Part shown: positions 57,633 to 64,000 of the stretch, piece by piece | Position numbering within the stretch: the first letter of the stretch is position 1 | How the letters are laid out: every line of letters starts with the position of its first letter | Assembly: GCA_016716125.1 (NCBI GenBank) | Contig: JADJWZ010000036.1 | Span: 248,001 to 312,000 of the forward strand | Direction: 5' to 3' | DNA: 64,000 bases | Origin: Ignavibacteria bacterium | GTDB taxonomy: Bacteria > Bacteroidota > Ignavibacteria > Tepidaquicellales > Tepidaquicellaceae | Made by a program: the position numbers and the translations under genes | The notes under the pieces: generated by a model | Database searches by the model: none | The model's input: the letters and a program-made list of their open reading frames with translations, nothing else | Told to the model about the DNA's origin: nothing

Positions 57633-58754
57633 TTAAAATTCCAGTTCGTTTGCAGAACTGTATGCATTGTTAATTGCTTTATTCAGATCTTTATCTATGA
57701 CAGTAATATGTCCCATTTTTCTTCCGGTTCTAGTCAGCTTTTTACCGTAAATATGCAGGTAAGTATTTTGCGTTGACAGAACTTTCCCTGTTCTCCTGAT
57801 TTTGCTTTCTCCGTCTCTCTTTCCGAGAAGATTTATCATCACGCAATTCTCTGAAACTTTTTCAGTATTTCCAAGCGGTAGGTCAAGCACTGCTCTTATA
57901 TGATTTTCAAACTGGGAGGTGTAAGAACCTTCTATTGTGTAATGTCCGGAGTTGTGAACTCTCGGCGCAAGTTCATTCACTAAAATTTCCTTTCCCCTCA
58001 GAAACATTTCAATTCCCATCACTCCGGTATATTTCAAATCAGAAACTATCCTTACTGCAATTTCATTTACCCTGTCTGTGATATCTTTTTTAAATTGCGA
58101 TGAAGAAATTACAAGTTCACATATATGATTTTTCTGTATTGTCTCAACTACAGGATAGACCTTTATCTCCCCCGATGTATTCCTTACAACCTGAGTTGCA
58201 ATCTCTTTATCAAAATTCACAAACTTCTCACACATCAGCTCGCCTCTTTCTCTGAGTTCTCTGAATGCCTTTTCAATTTCAGATTCAGAATTCAGAGTGA
58301 TATTTCCTTTTCCGTCATATCCCATTGTCCTTGATTTAAGGATCAGTGGGTATCCGTTCATTTTTGAAAATTCAGTTATATCCGATACTTCATTTACAGG
58401 TGTAAATTCCGCCACCGGAATACCGGATGCGTGAAGAGTTTTTTTCTGAATATATTTATCCTGTATGAGCATGATATTTTCCGGACAGGGAAAAACTTTT
58501 TTACCTGTTTGTTCGATCGCCTCTAACTTTTTATAGTCAATAAATTCATTTTCAAGAGTAATGATATCGCATTTTCCGGCAAATTCTTTTAAAATATTCT
58601 CATCATTCCAGTCGCCTTCTGTTTCAAATTTTGTGATCTGTCCGGCGGGTGAATTTTTTTCATTCGACAGAACATAAAATTCAAACGCAAACTTATTGCA
58701 CTCTTCTATTATCATCCTTGCAAGCTGACCGCCGCCGAGTATACCAATCTTCAT
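57633..58754 (-). CDS. purK: 5-(carboxyamino)imidazole ribonucleotide synthase PurK
   Basis: This 373-residue ATP-grasp enzyme makes N5-CAIR in purine synthesis. It starts MKIGILGGGQLARMI, the family hallmark. The ATP-grasp parts are PLILKSRTMGYDGKGN (about 135-150), GVMGIEMFLRGKEILVNELAPRVHNSGHYTIEG (an unmistakable PurK block in two halves near 255-290). No purE is next to it, which is unusual because purE and purK are often adjacent; purE must lie elsewhere. It is 37 bp after the S41 peptidase gene. Confidence 0.95.
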   Translation of the reverse strand: MKIGILGGGQLARMIIEECNKFAFEFYVLSNEKNSPAGQITKFETEGDWNDENILKEFAGKCDIITLENEFIDYKKLEAIEQTGKKVFPCPENIMLIQDKYIQKKTLHASGIPVAEFTPVNEVSDITEFSKMNGYPLILKSRTMGYDGKGNITLNSESEIEKAFRELRERGELMCEKFVNFDKEIATQVVRNTSGEIKVYPVVETIQKNHICELVISSSQFKKDITDRVNEIAVRIVSDLKYTGVMGIEMFLRGKEILVNELAPRVHNSGHYTIEGSYTSQFENHIRAVLDLPLGNTEKVSENCVMINLLGKRDGESKIRRTGKVLSTQNTYLHIYGKKLTRTGRKMGHITVIDKDLNKAINNAYSSANELEF

Positions 58755-58791
58755 CTAACTGAACTATTTCTTTTTATTTATTTAAACAGTA

Positions 58792-60459
58792 TTACTTCCC
58801 GAGCATTGATCTGTACTGCAACGGATCTTCAAGTAACTTTTTTGATTCAAGAACCATCCTGTCATAAGTCAAAGCAGTTCTCATCTGATCTTCTTCACTA
58901 ATAATTCTTTTGTTAATTTCATCCGTTATTTTCAATATGACAGCATTCTTTGAAGCTTCAAGTTCATTTGATTCTCCTGCATTTGCTTCAAACTCAAGTT
59001 TGTCTAAAAGATCATTCATTTCAGATCCGTAATTCTTTTCGGATGCAAGTTCTTCTATCTCTTTTATTTTTTTTTCAATTCCTGAATTGTAGCTGAAATT
59101 CTCATCGCTTAAGAATTCCTTAAACTGAATGAACAAATTTTCATCAGGAAATATACTCGTAATGCCCGGATTATTTTTAATATAAACATCTGCGAACTTA
59201 AAATACATATCCTTTGATAGCAGAGCAAAATGTATTTCGCTTTCGGGATCTGTTGTTACTTCCAGATCAGGTGTAATTCCTCCGAATGCTTTTACTGTCC
59301 TTCCTCCGAGAGTTTTGAATTCCGTCTGATCATATTTTTCTTTATCTATGAATACTCCGTATTTGTTTTCCTTGAAATAATCCTTCTCCTGAATCCATCT
59401 TCCGGATGGAGTATAATATCTCGAACTTGTGATCTTCATCTGCGCTTTTTTATCAAGGTCTTTAATCTGCTGAACAAGACCTTTGCCGAAAGATTTATTG
59501 CCGACTATAACTCCCCTGTCCAGATCCTGTACTGCTCCGGCTACTATTTCAGAAGCTGATGCTGATTTACTGTTTATTATTACCGCTACCGGAATCTGAG
59601 AATTTACCATCGGATCTTCCTTTGAAAAATATTTCTTTTCTGAATCAGCCCTTTTTCCTTTTGTGATCACAAGCAGACTGTTTTTCTCAACTATCTTATT
59701 AAGAATTCCTGTCGCCGCATCAAGTAAACCTCCGAGATTGTCTCTGAGATCGATTACCAGACCTTTCATTTCTCTTTCACTTTTCAGTGTCTTAATAGCA
59801 TTTTCAACTTCGCTTTCGGAGATATTAGTAAATCTGTCAAGCTTAATATAAGCGATACCGTCACTCTCCGGTTCAAGATATCCGAAATATGATACATTCT
59901 TTAAAATTATTTCCTGTCTTGTAAGTACAAAGTCCAGTATCTCATCACCTCTTTGAATCTTTACATTTACTTCCGTCCCCACCGGTCCTCTTACAAAACT
60001 TCTCATGTTTTTCACTTTATCATTTTCCATTTTTACACCGTCAATCTCCATAAAAATATCTCCCGCTCTCAAACCTTTTTTCTGCGCTTCGTATCCGTTC
60101 ATAACTTCTGATATCACAACCTGACTGTCTCTGACATTTACTGTTATGCCGATGCCTCCGTATTTTCCTGTAGTGATCAGGTCGATCTGATCACGGCTGT
60201 TTTCATCTATATAGTTTGTGTACGGATCAAGAGTGGACAGCATACCTTCTATGCCGGCTGTCATAAATTTATCTGCGTCTATTTCATCAACATAATTTAG
60301 CGCGATCTCGCGGTAAACCTGACCGAAAAGTTCCATGTTCCTGTTGATCTGCTTATAAATGTCGTCGTCACCCCTCAGAGTGAATCCGGCAAACAATACA
60401 ATACCCGCCAGCAGCAGCGCCGGATATGCTTTCATGATTTTTATTTTAATGTTATTCAT
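58792..60459 (-). CDS. C-terminal processing serine peptidase (S41, CtpA-like)
   Basis: This 555-residue protein is anchored by an N-terminal helix (about 10-27), facing the periplasm. A PDZ domain spans ~95-175 (GGIGITVNVRDSQVVISEV to GDIFMEIDGVKM). The S41 core has GLVIDLRDNLGGLLDAA, the Ser in SKSASASEIVAGA and the Lys four residues later in GNKSFGKGLVQ. It trims C-termini of envelope proteins. The C-terminal ~150 residues are a helical extension common in Bacteroidota. It is 11 bp after tmk in one operon. Confidence 0.94.
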   Translation of the reverse strand: MNNIKIKIMKAYPALLLAGIVLFAGFTLRGDDDIYKQINRNMELFGQVYREIALNYVDEIDADKFMTAGIEGMLSTLDPYTNYIDENSRDQIDLITTGKYGGIGITVNVRDSQVVISEVMNGYEAQKKGLRAGDIFMEIDGVKMENDKVKNMRSFVRGPVGTEVNVKIQRGDEILDFVLTRQEIILKNVSYFGYLEPESDGIAYIKLDRFTNISESEVENAIKTLKSEREMKGLVIDLRDNLGGLLDAATGILNKIVEKNSLLVITKGKRADSEKKYFSKEDPMVNSQIPVAVIINSKSASASEIVAGAVQDLDRGVIVGNKSFGKGLVQQIKDLDKKAQMKITSSRYYTPSGRWIQEKDYFKENKYGVFIDKEKYDQTEFKTLGGRTVKAFGGITPDLEVTTDPESEIHFALLSKDMYFKFADVYIKNNPGITSIFPDENLFIQFKEFLSDENFSYNSGIEKKIKEIEELASEKNYGSEMNDLLDKLEFEANAGESNELEASKNAVILKITDEINKRIISEEDQMRTALTYDRMVLESKKLLEDPLQYRSMLGK

Positions 60460-60470
60460 TTTTATTAGTA

Positions 60471-61088
60471 TTATACTTTCTTAATTTTTTTCAGATGTTT
60501 TAAAATATCAGTATGTATCTCATCAATTGTCTTACTGCCGTCTATTACAACAAACCTTTTCTTATTGTTACGTGATATTTTCAGATAACCTTTAATAACT
60601 TTTTTATAATAAGCGATATCCTTCTGTTCAATTCTGTCTTCGTCTTTGTTGATCAGTTTCTTCCTTCTTACAAACTCCTCAGCGGTGATATTGATCAGAA
60701 ATGTAATGTCAGGAACCAGTTTTCCGGTAGCTATTTTATTAACTCTGTAAATACTCTTAAGATCCGTCTTCCCTCCGAATCCCTGATAAGCTGTGGATGA
60801 GTCGTAATACCTGTCACAGAGAACAAAATATTTCTTTTTTAATTTCGGAATTATAATTTCATTTGTCAGCTGATATCTCGAAGCGGAAAACAAAAGGAAT
60901 TCTGTAACATACTCCATATGAAGATTCTTCTTGTCCAGCAGAATATCTCTTATTTTTTCCGAGATCACAGTTCCGCCGGGCTCACGTACTGATATTACTT
61001 TTTTGTTTTTACTTTTTAAATATTCTTCAAGCAGTTTTATCTGAGTTGATTTGCCGCTGAGATCAATTCCTTCGAAAGTTATGAACAT
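60471..61088 (-). CDS. tmk: Thymidylate kinase
   Basis: This 205-residue P-loop kinase phosphorylates dTMP to dTDP. The P-loop is EGIDLSGKSTQ, where the usual Gly/Ala is Leu, the DR motif is CDRYYDSSTAYQG, and REPGGT is near residue 38. The C-terminal lid is lysine-rich. It is the first gene of the six-gene minus-strand operon and has 355 bp before it. Confidence 0.94.
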   Translation of the reverse strand: MFITFEGIDLSGKSTQIKLLEEYLKSKNKKVISVREPGGTVISEKIRDILLDKKNLHMEYVTEFLLFSASRYQLTNEIIIPKLKKKYFVLCDRYYDSSTAYQGFGGKTDLKSIYRVNKIATGKLVPDITFLINITAEEFVRRKKLINKDEDRIEQKDIAYYKKVIKGYLKISRNNKKRFVVIDGSKTIDEIHTDILKHLKKIKKV

Positions 61089-61443
61089 TATTTTATAATA
61101 AAACAGTTTTGAGTATAAACATTCCGTTTAGCTCTATTTTAAAAAATTTTCGGATTAGATTGTACATAAATTATAAAATAGATTTACTCATTACAATTCA
61201 ATATTTATCATGATGCATCAAACATTCCATTCCGAATAAATGCTTGATACTAAAACTGATATCAGAACATAATTTGGATTTGTTATTTCCGGTTGTAAAA
61301 TATTAAAAGATGTATAATGTATGAATATTAAAGGAAGTTTGGGATTAATGAATTACTTTCAGCGGGATTCCGGCTTATCCGTGAAAAGTTATTTCTTTGT
61401 AAAAATATCTTAAAAAAATTCTTCGAAATGAACTTAAATAATT
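61089..61443. other. Divergent-end intergenic region between tmk and the dioxygenase
   Basis: This 355-bp region carries the upstream sequence of the tmk operon and the downstream end of the dioxygenase gene. It is AT-rich. I find no full promoter match, no hairpin followed by T and no small gene. Confidence 0.4.
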
Positions 61444-62472
61444 TTATTTTAGAAGCAGCATTTCCCTGCTTCTGGAATAATCTCCCGCTTCGAGTTTATA
61501 AAAATAATAACCGCTTCCGAAATTTGTTCCGTCAAATACTACTGTGTATTCGCCGGCCGACTGCCTTTTGTCAACAAGCTTCAAAAGTTCTTTACCGTGA
61601 ATATCATATATGGTCATTCTGATGTTTGAACTAGCAGGTATTTTATATTTAATATTTGTAACGGGATTAAAAGGATTCGGAAAATTCTGCTCCAGATTAA
61701 ATCCGTCTATTTCATACTGCGGGTCGAGTATAACAGTCGGCGCTGTAATTCCTATAGTATATGTTCCATCATATCCTCCGTTAGCATTTGGCTCCGCAGT
61801 CATTCTCAGATACTGCGGATCCGGATTATTAAATATTCCGTCACCTGCATTAGTGGTTGGATTAGGTCCCCTGCCTGAATATAAAGGAGTAGCGTAAATT
61901 ACATTGTTCACACTGTCAAGGAAACAGTATTGTGAAGTTACAAATGTAGTGGAATTTAAGCGAACCTTAAAATGAATATGAGTGGCTCTGCCCGGATACC
62001 ATCCCGGATAACTGGTAATGAAATTCGAAACTCCTTTTACATCAGTCATCTGAATTCCTCTCATAAAATCATGACCGATATAATTTCCGCCGGGCTGCGA
62101 ATAACCTGAATAAATTCCGTCTTTATCGCAATGCCATACATCGACTAAAACATTATGTACGGGATTACAATCCAGGTCAATTACCGTGATTGCCATATTC
62201 AGCTGTATACCGTCATGAAAAACATTATTGTTTGTGCTTATCCTGATGTCACTCCTGTTAAGATTTGGATTGAAATAAAAAGGACCTTCTGTTTTCTGTG
62301 GAGTAAGCCAGCATATAGGTGAACCTTTATATAATGAAGGTAGCTTTGAAATATCAGTTTTTTCATTGCCGGCTGAAAAAGATTTTCCCGGAACCAATCC
62401 GGTAATAGCAGTGCCGGCAGTTATTGCTCCGAGACTCTTTATAAGATCCCTTCTGTTAATTTTCTTTTCCAT
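61444..62472 (-). CDS. Intradiol ring-cleavage dioxygenase-like protein with Tat-like leader and T9SS tail
   Basis: This 342-residue protein begins MEKKINRRDLIKSLGAITAG, a twin-arginine type leader (NRRDLIK), then a hydrophobic stretch to FSAGN. The intradiol dioxygenase fold has TEGPFYFNPNLNRSDIR, VLVDVWHCDKDGIYSGY and GRATHIHFKVRL, giving a Tyr and two His iron ligands of the family. The last ~85 residues form a T9SS tail (LEQNFPNPFNPVTNIKYKI to REMLLLK). The family breaks catechol rings or acts on aromatic monomers; here export suggests work on an outside substrate. A TATATTTG -7 box is 14 bp upstream. It stands alone. Confidence 0.86.
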   Translation of the reverse strand: MEKKINRRDLIKSLGAITAGTAITGLVPGKSFSAGNEKTDISKLPSLYKGSPICWLTPQKTEGPFYFNPNLNRSDIRISTNNNVFHDGIQLNMAITVIDLDCNPVHNVLVDVWHCDKDGIYSGYSQPGGNYIGHDFMRGIQMTDVKGVSNFITSYPGWYPGRATHIHFKVRLNSTTFVTSQYCFLDSVNNVIYATPLYSGRGPNPTTNAGDGIFNNPDPQYLRMTAEPNANGGYDGTYTIGITAPTVILDPQYEIDGFNLEQNFPNPFNPVTNIKYKIPASSNIRMTIYDIHGKELLKLVDKRQSAGEYTVVFDGTNFGSGYYFYKLEAGDYSRSREMLLLK

Positions 62473-62768
62473 AATGAAATATTTTTACAAATATAATTAA
62501 ATCGCTGTGAAATTGTGAGAACTTTTTAAAAGGGGTTAAAATTCACTCAATCATCTAAAACGCTGATATTTTAGAAATATGTCCGCTTAGTGAAATTAAA
62601 CAAACGTTTTATATACATTCTTCTTTAACAAAAAAATTAAAATACTGATCAATATATGCTTAACATTTTCAGTATAAGTCCGGCTGCATTTAAAAACACG
62701 TGAGCAATCAGTGATTGTAATAACAAAGCTGCGCACAGACGCTAAATCTTAGGGAGCAAATACTTGTC
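62473..62768. other. Intergenic region before the tandem arrays
   Basis: About 300 bp. A perfect -7 motif (TATATTTG on the minus strand, 62494-62487) serves the dioxygenase gene, but no TTG lies at 20 nt. The rest shows no gene or hairpin. Confidence 0.4.
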
Positions 62769-63209
62769 TTTGAAGCAAAGACTAAAAATTTCAAAACGAA
62801 GATATTTAACCATTAAGCAAAGACTATTAACTCTAAATAGAAGTTGTTCAAATTATAAACGGAGATATTTAAATTTGGAACTAAGAATGTTAACTTGAAA
62901 AAATAGACATTCAGCTTTAGAGCAAAGACAGTTAACTTGAAAAAGCAGACATATAACTTTGGAGCGAAGACTGTTAACATCCAAAAGAAGAAAGATAACA
63001 TTGAAGCAAAGACAATTAACATTAAAACGAAAACAATTAACATCCAAACATAGACTGTTAACATCCAAACATAGACAGCTAACATCAAAACATAGACAGC
63101 TAACATCAAAACATAGACAGCTAACATCAAAACATAGACAGTTAACATCCAAACATAGACAATTGACATCAAAACATAGACAGCTTACATCCAAACATAG
63201 AAGTGAAAC
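62769..63209. repeat. Tandem array of 21 units, period 21 bp
   Basis: The array begins at TTTGAAGCAAAGACTAAAAAT and holds strict 21-bp phase through 21 units with no insertion or deletion. The central units (about 63042-63168) are near-identical, with consensus ATCAAAACATAGACAGCTAAC. Units toward 62769 are increasingly diverged. Several frames stay open only because a 21-bp unit without stops repeats, so I do not call a gene. Each unit has an A-tract, so the phase is two helical turns. Confidence 0.92.
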
Positions 63210-63229
63210 AGTCGCGCAGAATATTGCGT

Positions 63230-63480
63230 GAGTTGATTAAAAACGTGTTTAAGTTGGTCAGAGTTTGCATCACTTGGTCAGAAATGTGCAGCAGTGAGTC
63301 TAAGATGAGAATCAGTGAGTCGAAACTCTGCTTCAGTTGGTCGGAGCCGTGCGTAAGTTGGTCGGACTCTGCAACAGTTGGTCATAACCATGATTCAGTT
63401 GGTCGAAGCCGTGCACGAGTGTGTCAGAACTCTGCATCAGTTGGTCGAAACCGGAAATGAGTGTATCAATGACGCGCATT
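63230..63480. repeat. Second tandem array, ~12 units, period 21 bp, unrelated sequence
   Basis: The unit is GTTGGTCGAAGCCGTGCATCA-like. The core GGTC/GAGTC recurs at 63259, 63279, 63300, 63321, 63342, 63363, 63383, 63404, 63425, 63446 and 63467: steps of 21 with two of 20. It is more GC-rich than the first array and shares no sequence with it. The minus-strand frame over part of it reads as a heptad pattern (DTLISGF, DQLMQSS, DTLVHGF, DQLNHGY), but has no family match. Confidence 0.88.
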
Positions 63481-63776
63481 TTTAAATTTATACAACAAAA
63501 CCGCAAATATAGACCATTTTGCGGCAATCAGTAAGTAAAGAAATATCACGGAGAATTAGAAAGCATTATTTCATAATGAATATAAATTCAATATAAACTC
63601 ATCACCGGGAGTGATCATTGCAAACAAAAAAGAACAGAGTGCTGAATAAATTAAACTTTTCAAAGAACTAACGATACCTCGTGGCGTTCACTGGGAAGTA
63701 TTGAAAACCATTCAAACGGGACTTATAACATTTTGTTAGTCAATGTAAAATTCTTCTCTGAGGACAAATCATATCA
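63481..63776. other. Region between arrays and rplM promoter
   Basis: About 300 bp without a gene. A small TCAC-GGGA-type dyad (TCACCGGGAGTGA, 63600-63612) is the only palindrome seen. No RNA gene is recognised. Confidence 0.4.
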
Positions 63777-63807
63777 TTGATTTTTTAATCTAATAATAGT
63801 AGTTTTA
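63777..63807 (+). promoter_or_regulatory. Predicted promoter of rplM
   Basis: TTG (63777-63779), 20 nt, then TAGTTTTA (63800-63807), one mismatch from TAnnTTTG. The leader to the ATG at 63827 would be ~13 nt. Confidence 0.5.
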
Positions 63808-63826
63808 CTGCTTATTAAAAATCGAT

Positions 63827-64000
63827 ATGAAATCAGGAATCAAAAAGACAAACAGGATCACAAAATTCGCAACACGTTCCGGAAATTCGAATAAATGGTT
63901 CGTAGTGGATGCAGAAGGTAAAATACTCGGAAGACTTGCAAGTGAAGTCGCTAAAAGAATAAGAGGAAAATACAATCCGCAGTATACACCAAACGCAGAC
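63827..64000 (+). CDS. rplM: Ribosomal protein L13 (N-terminal part)
   Basis: Fifty-eight residues run to the window edge from the ATG at 63827 (MKSGIKKTNRITKFATRSGN). The L13 hallmark WFVVDAEGKILGRLASEVAK is present, followed by RGKYNPQYTPNAD. L13 is an early-assembly protein of the 50S subunit and is usually followed by rpsI, which would lie beyond the window. The N-terminal extension is normal for Bacteroidota. Confidence 0.95.
   Translation, partial: MKSGIKKTNRITKFATRSGNSNKWFVVDAEGKILGRLASEVAKRIRGKYNPQYTPNAD

Noticed and set aside
62813..63231. Open frames on both strands through the first 21-bp array, read as proteins of KHRQLTS or CLCFDVS repeats
   Set aside because: A 21-bp unit without a stop keeps several frames open at once. 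The older left-hand units contain stops, there is no ribosome binding site, and the plus frame begins right after a stop with a TTG.
62769..63480. CRISPR array
   Set aside because: The units are contiguous, with no unique spacers between them, and no cas genes are present.

Overview
The window looks like a chromosome segment of an AT-rich bacterium of the Bacteroidota/Chlorobiota/Ignavibacteriota assemblage, most like an Ignavibacteria-type lineage (inference). Five secreted proteins end in the type IX secretion (T9SS) C-terminal domain with the QNYPNPFNP signature. Several genes have a Bacteroidota-type promoter, TTG-N20-TAnnTTT(G/A), and Shine-Dalgarno sequences are mostly weak or absent. 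Catalase and a glyoxylate shunt suggest an aerobic or facultative heterotroph. I found no tRNA, rRNA, CRISPR or prophage.

Layout. 1-11 kb: a secreted subtilase; a tightly overlapping operon of N-formylglutamate-amidohydrolase-like, DUF1704/QEGLA metallopeptidase and ATP-grasp ligase genes; a dockerin-ended secreted protein flanked by ~65-70 bp direct repeats; and a frameshifted membrane protein. 11-15.2 kb (minus): an ArsR-controlled sulfide/persulfide operon (ArsR, TPMT-like methyltransferase, rhodanese, MBL-rhodanese, two YeeE/YedE transporters) whose operator lies between the -33 and -7 elements. 15.6-24.5 kb (plus): a polysaccharide cluster (two GT4-type glycosyltransferases, two GH130 proteins, a CHAD protein, an SGNH-like protein) and a CorC/HlyC protein. 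24.8-32.8 kb: malate synthase and isocitrate lyase, an arsenic module (ArsR, Acr3, SRPBCC), an aquaporin and catalase. 32.8-48.1 kb: large secreted or surface proteins, including a lipoprotein with a possible clan-CD peptidase core, a LamG/P-domain/dockerin protein, an FG-GAP/ASPIC protein, and an M6-type metallopeptidase cut by an IS256-family element with a visible target duplication. 48.6-61.1 kb: housekeeping genes (ald, RNHCP, mazG-nudix-dacB-clpS-uvrB, and tmk-S41-purK-SPFH-DUF2007-dipeptidase). 61.4-64 kb: an intradiol dioxygenase with both a Tat-like leader and a T9SS tail, then ~0.7 kb of 21-bp tandem repeats in two unrelated families, then rplM at the edge.

Quality caveat. At least seven host genes plus the IS transposase carry reading-frame breaks, most of them one-base and several clearly in homopolymers, including in conserved uvrB. 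I read most as consensus errors of the assembly, not true pseudogenes. The IS insertion is real: removing it and one repeat copy restores the reading frame.

Most promising as undescribed biology: the ATP-grasp/DUF1704/amidohydrolase operon (a possible ligate-and-cleave peptide-tail system), the twin 21-bp arrays before rplM, the heptamer repeats fused to gene 3' ends, and a folded RNA candidate upstream of the M6 peptidase.
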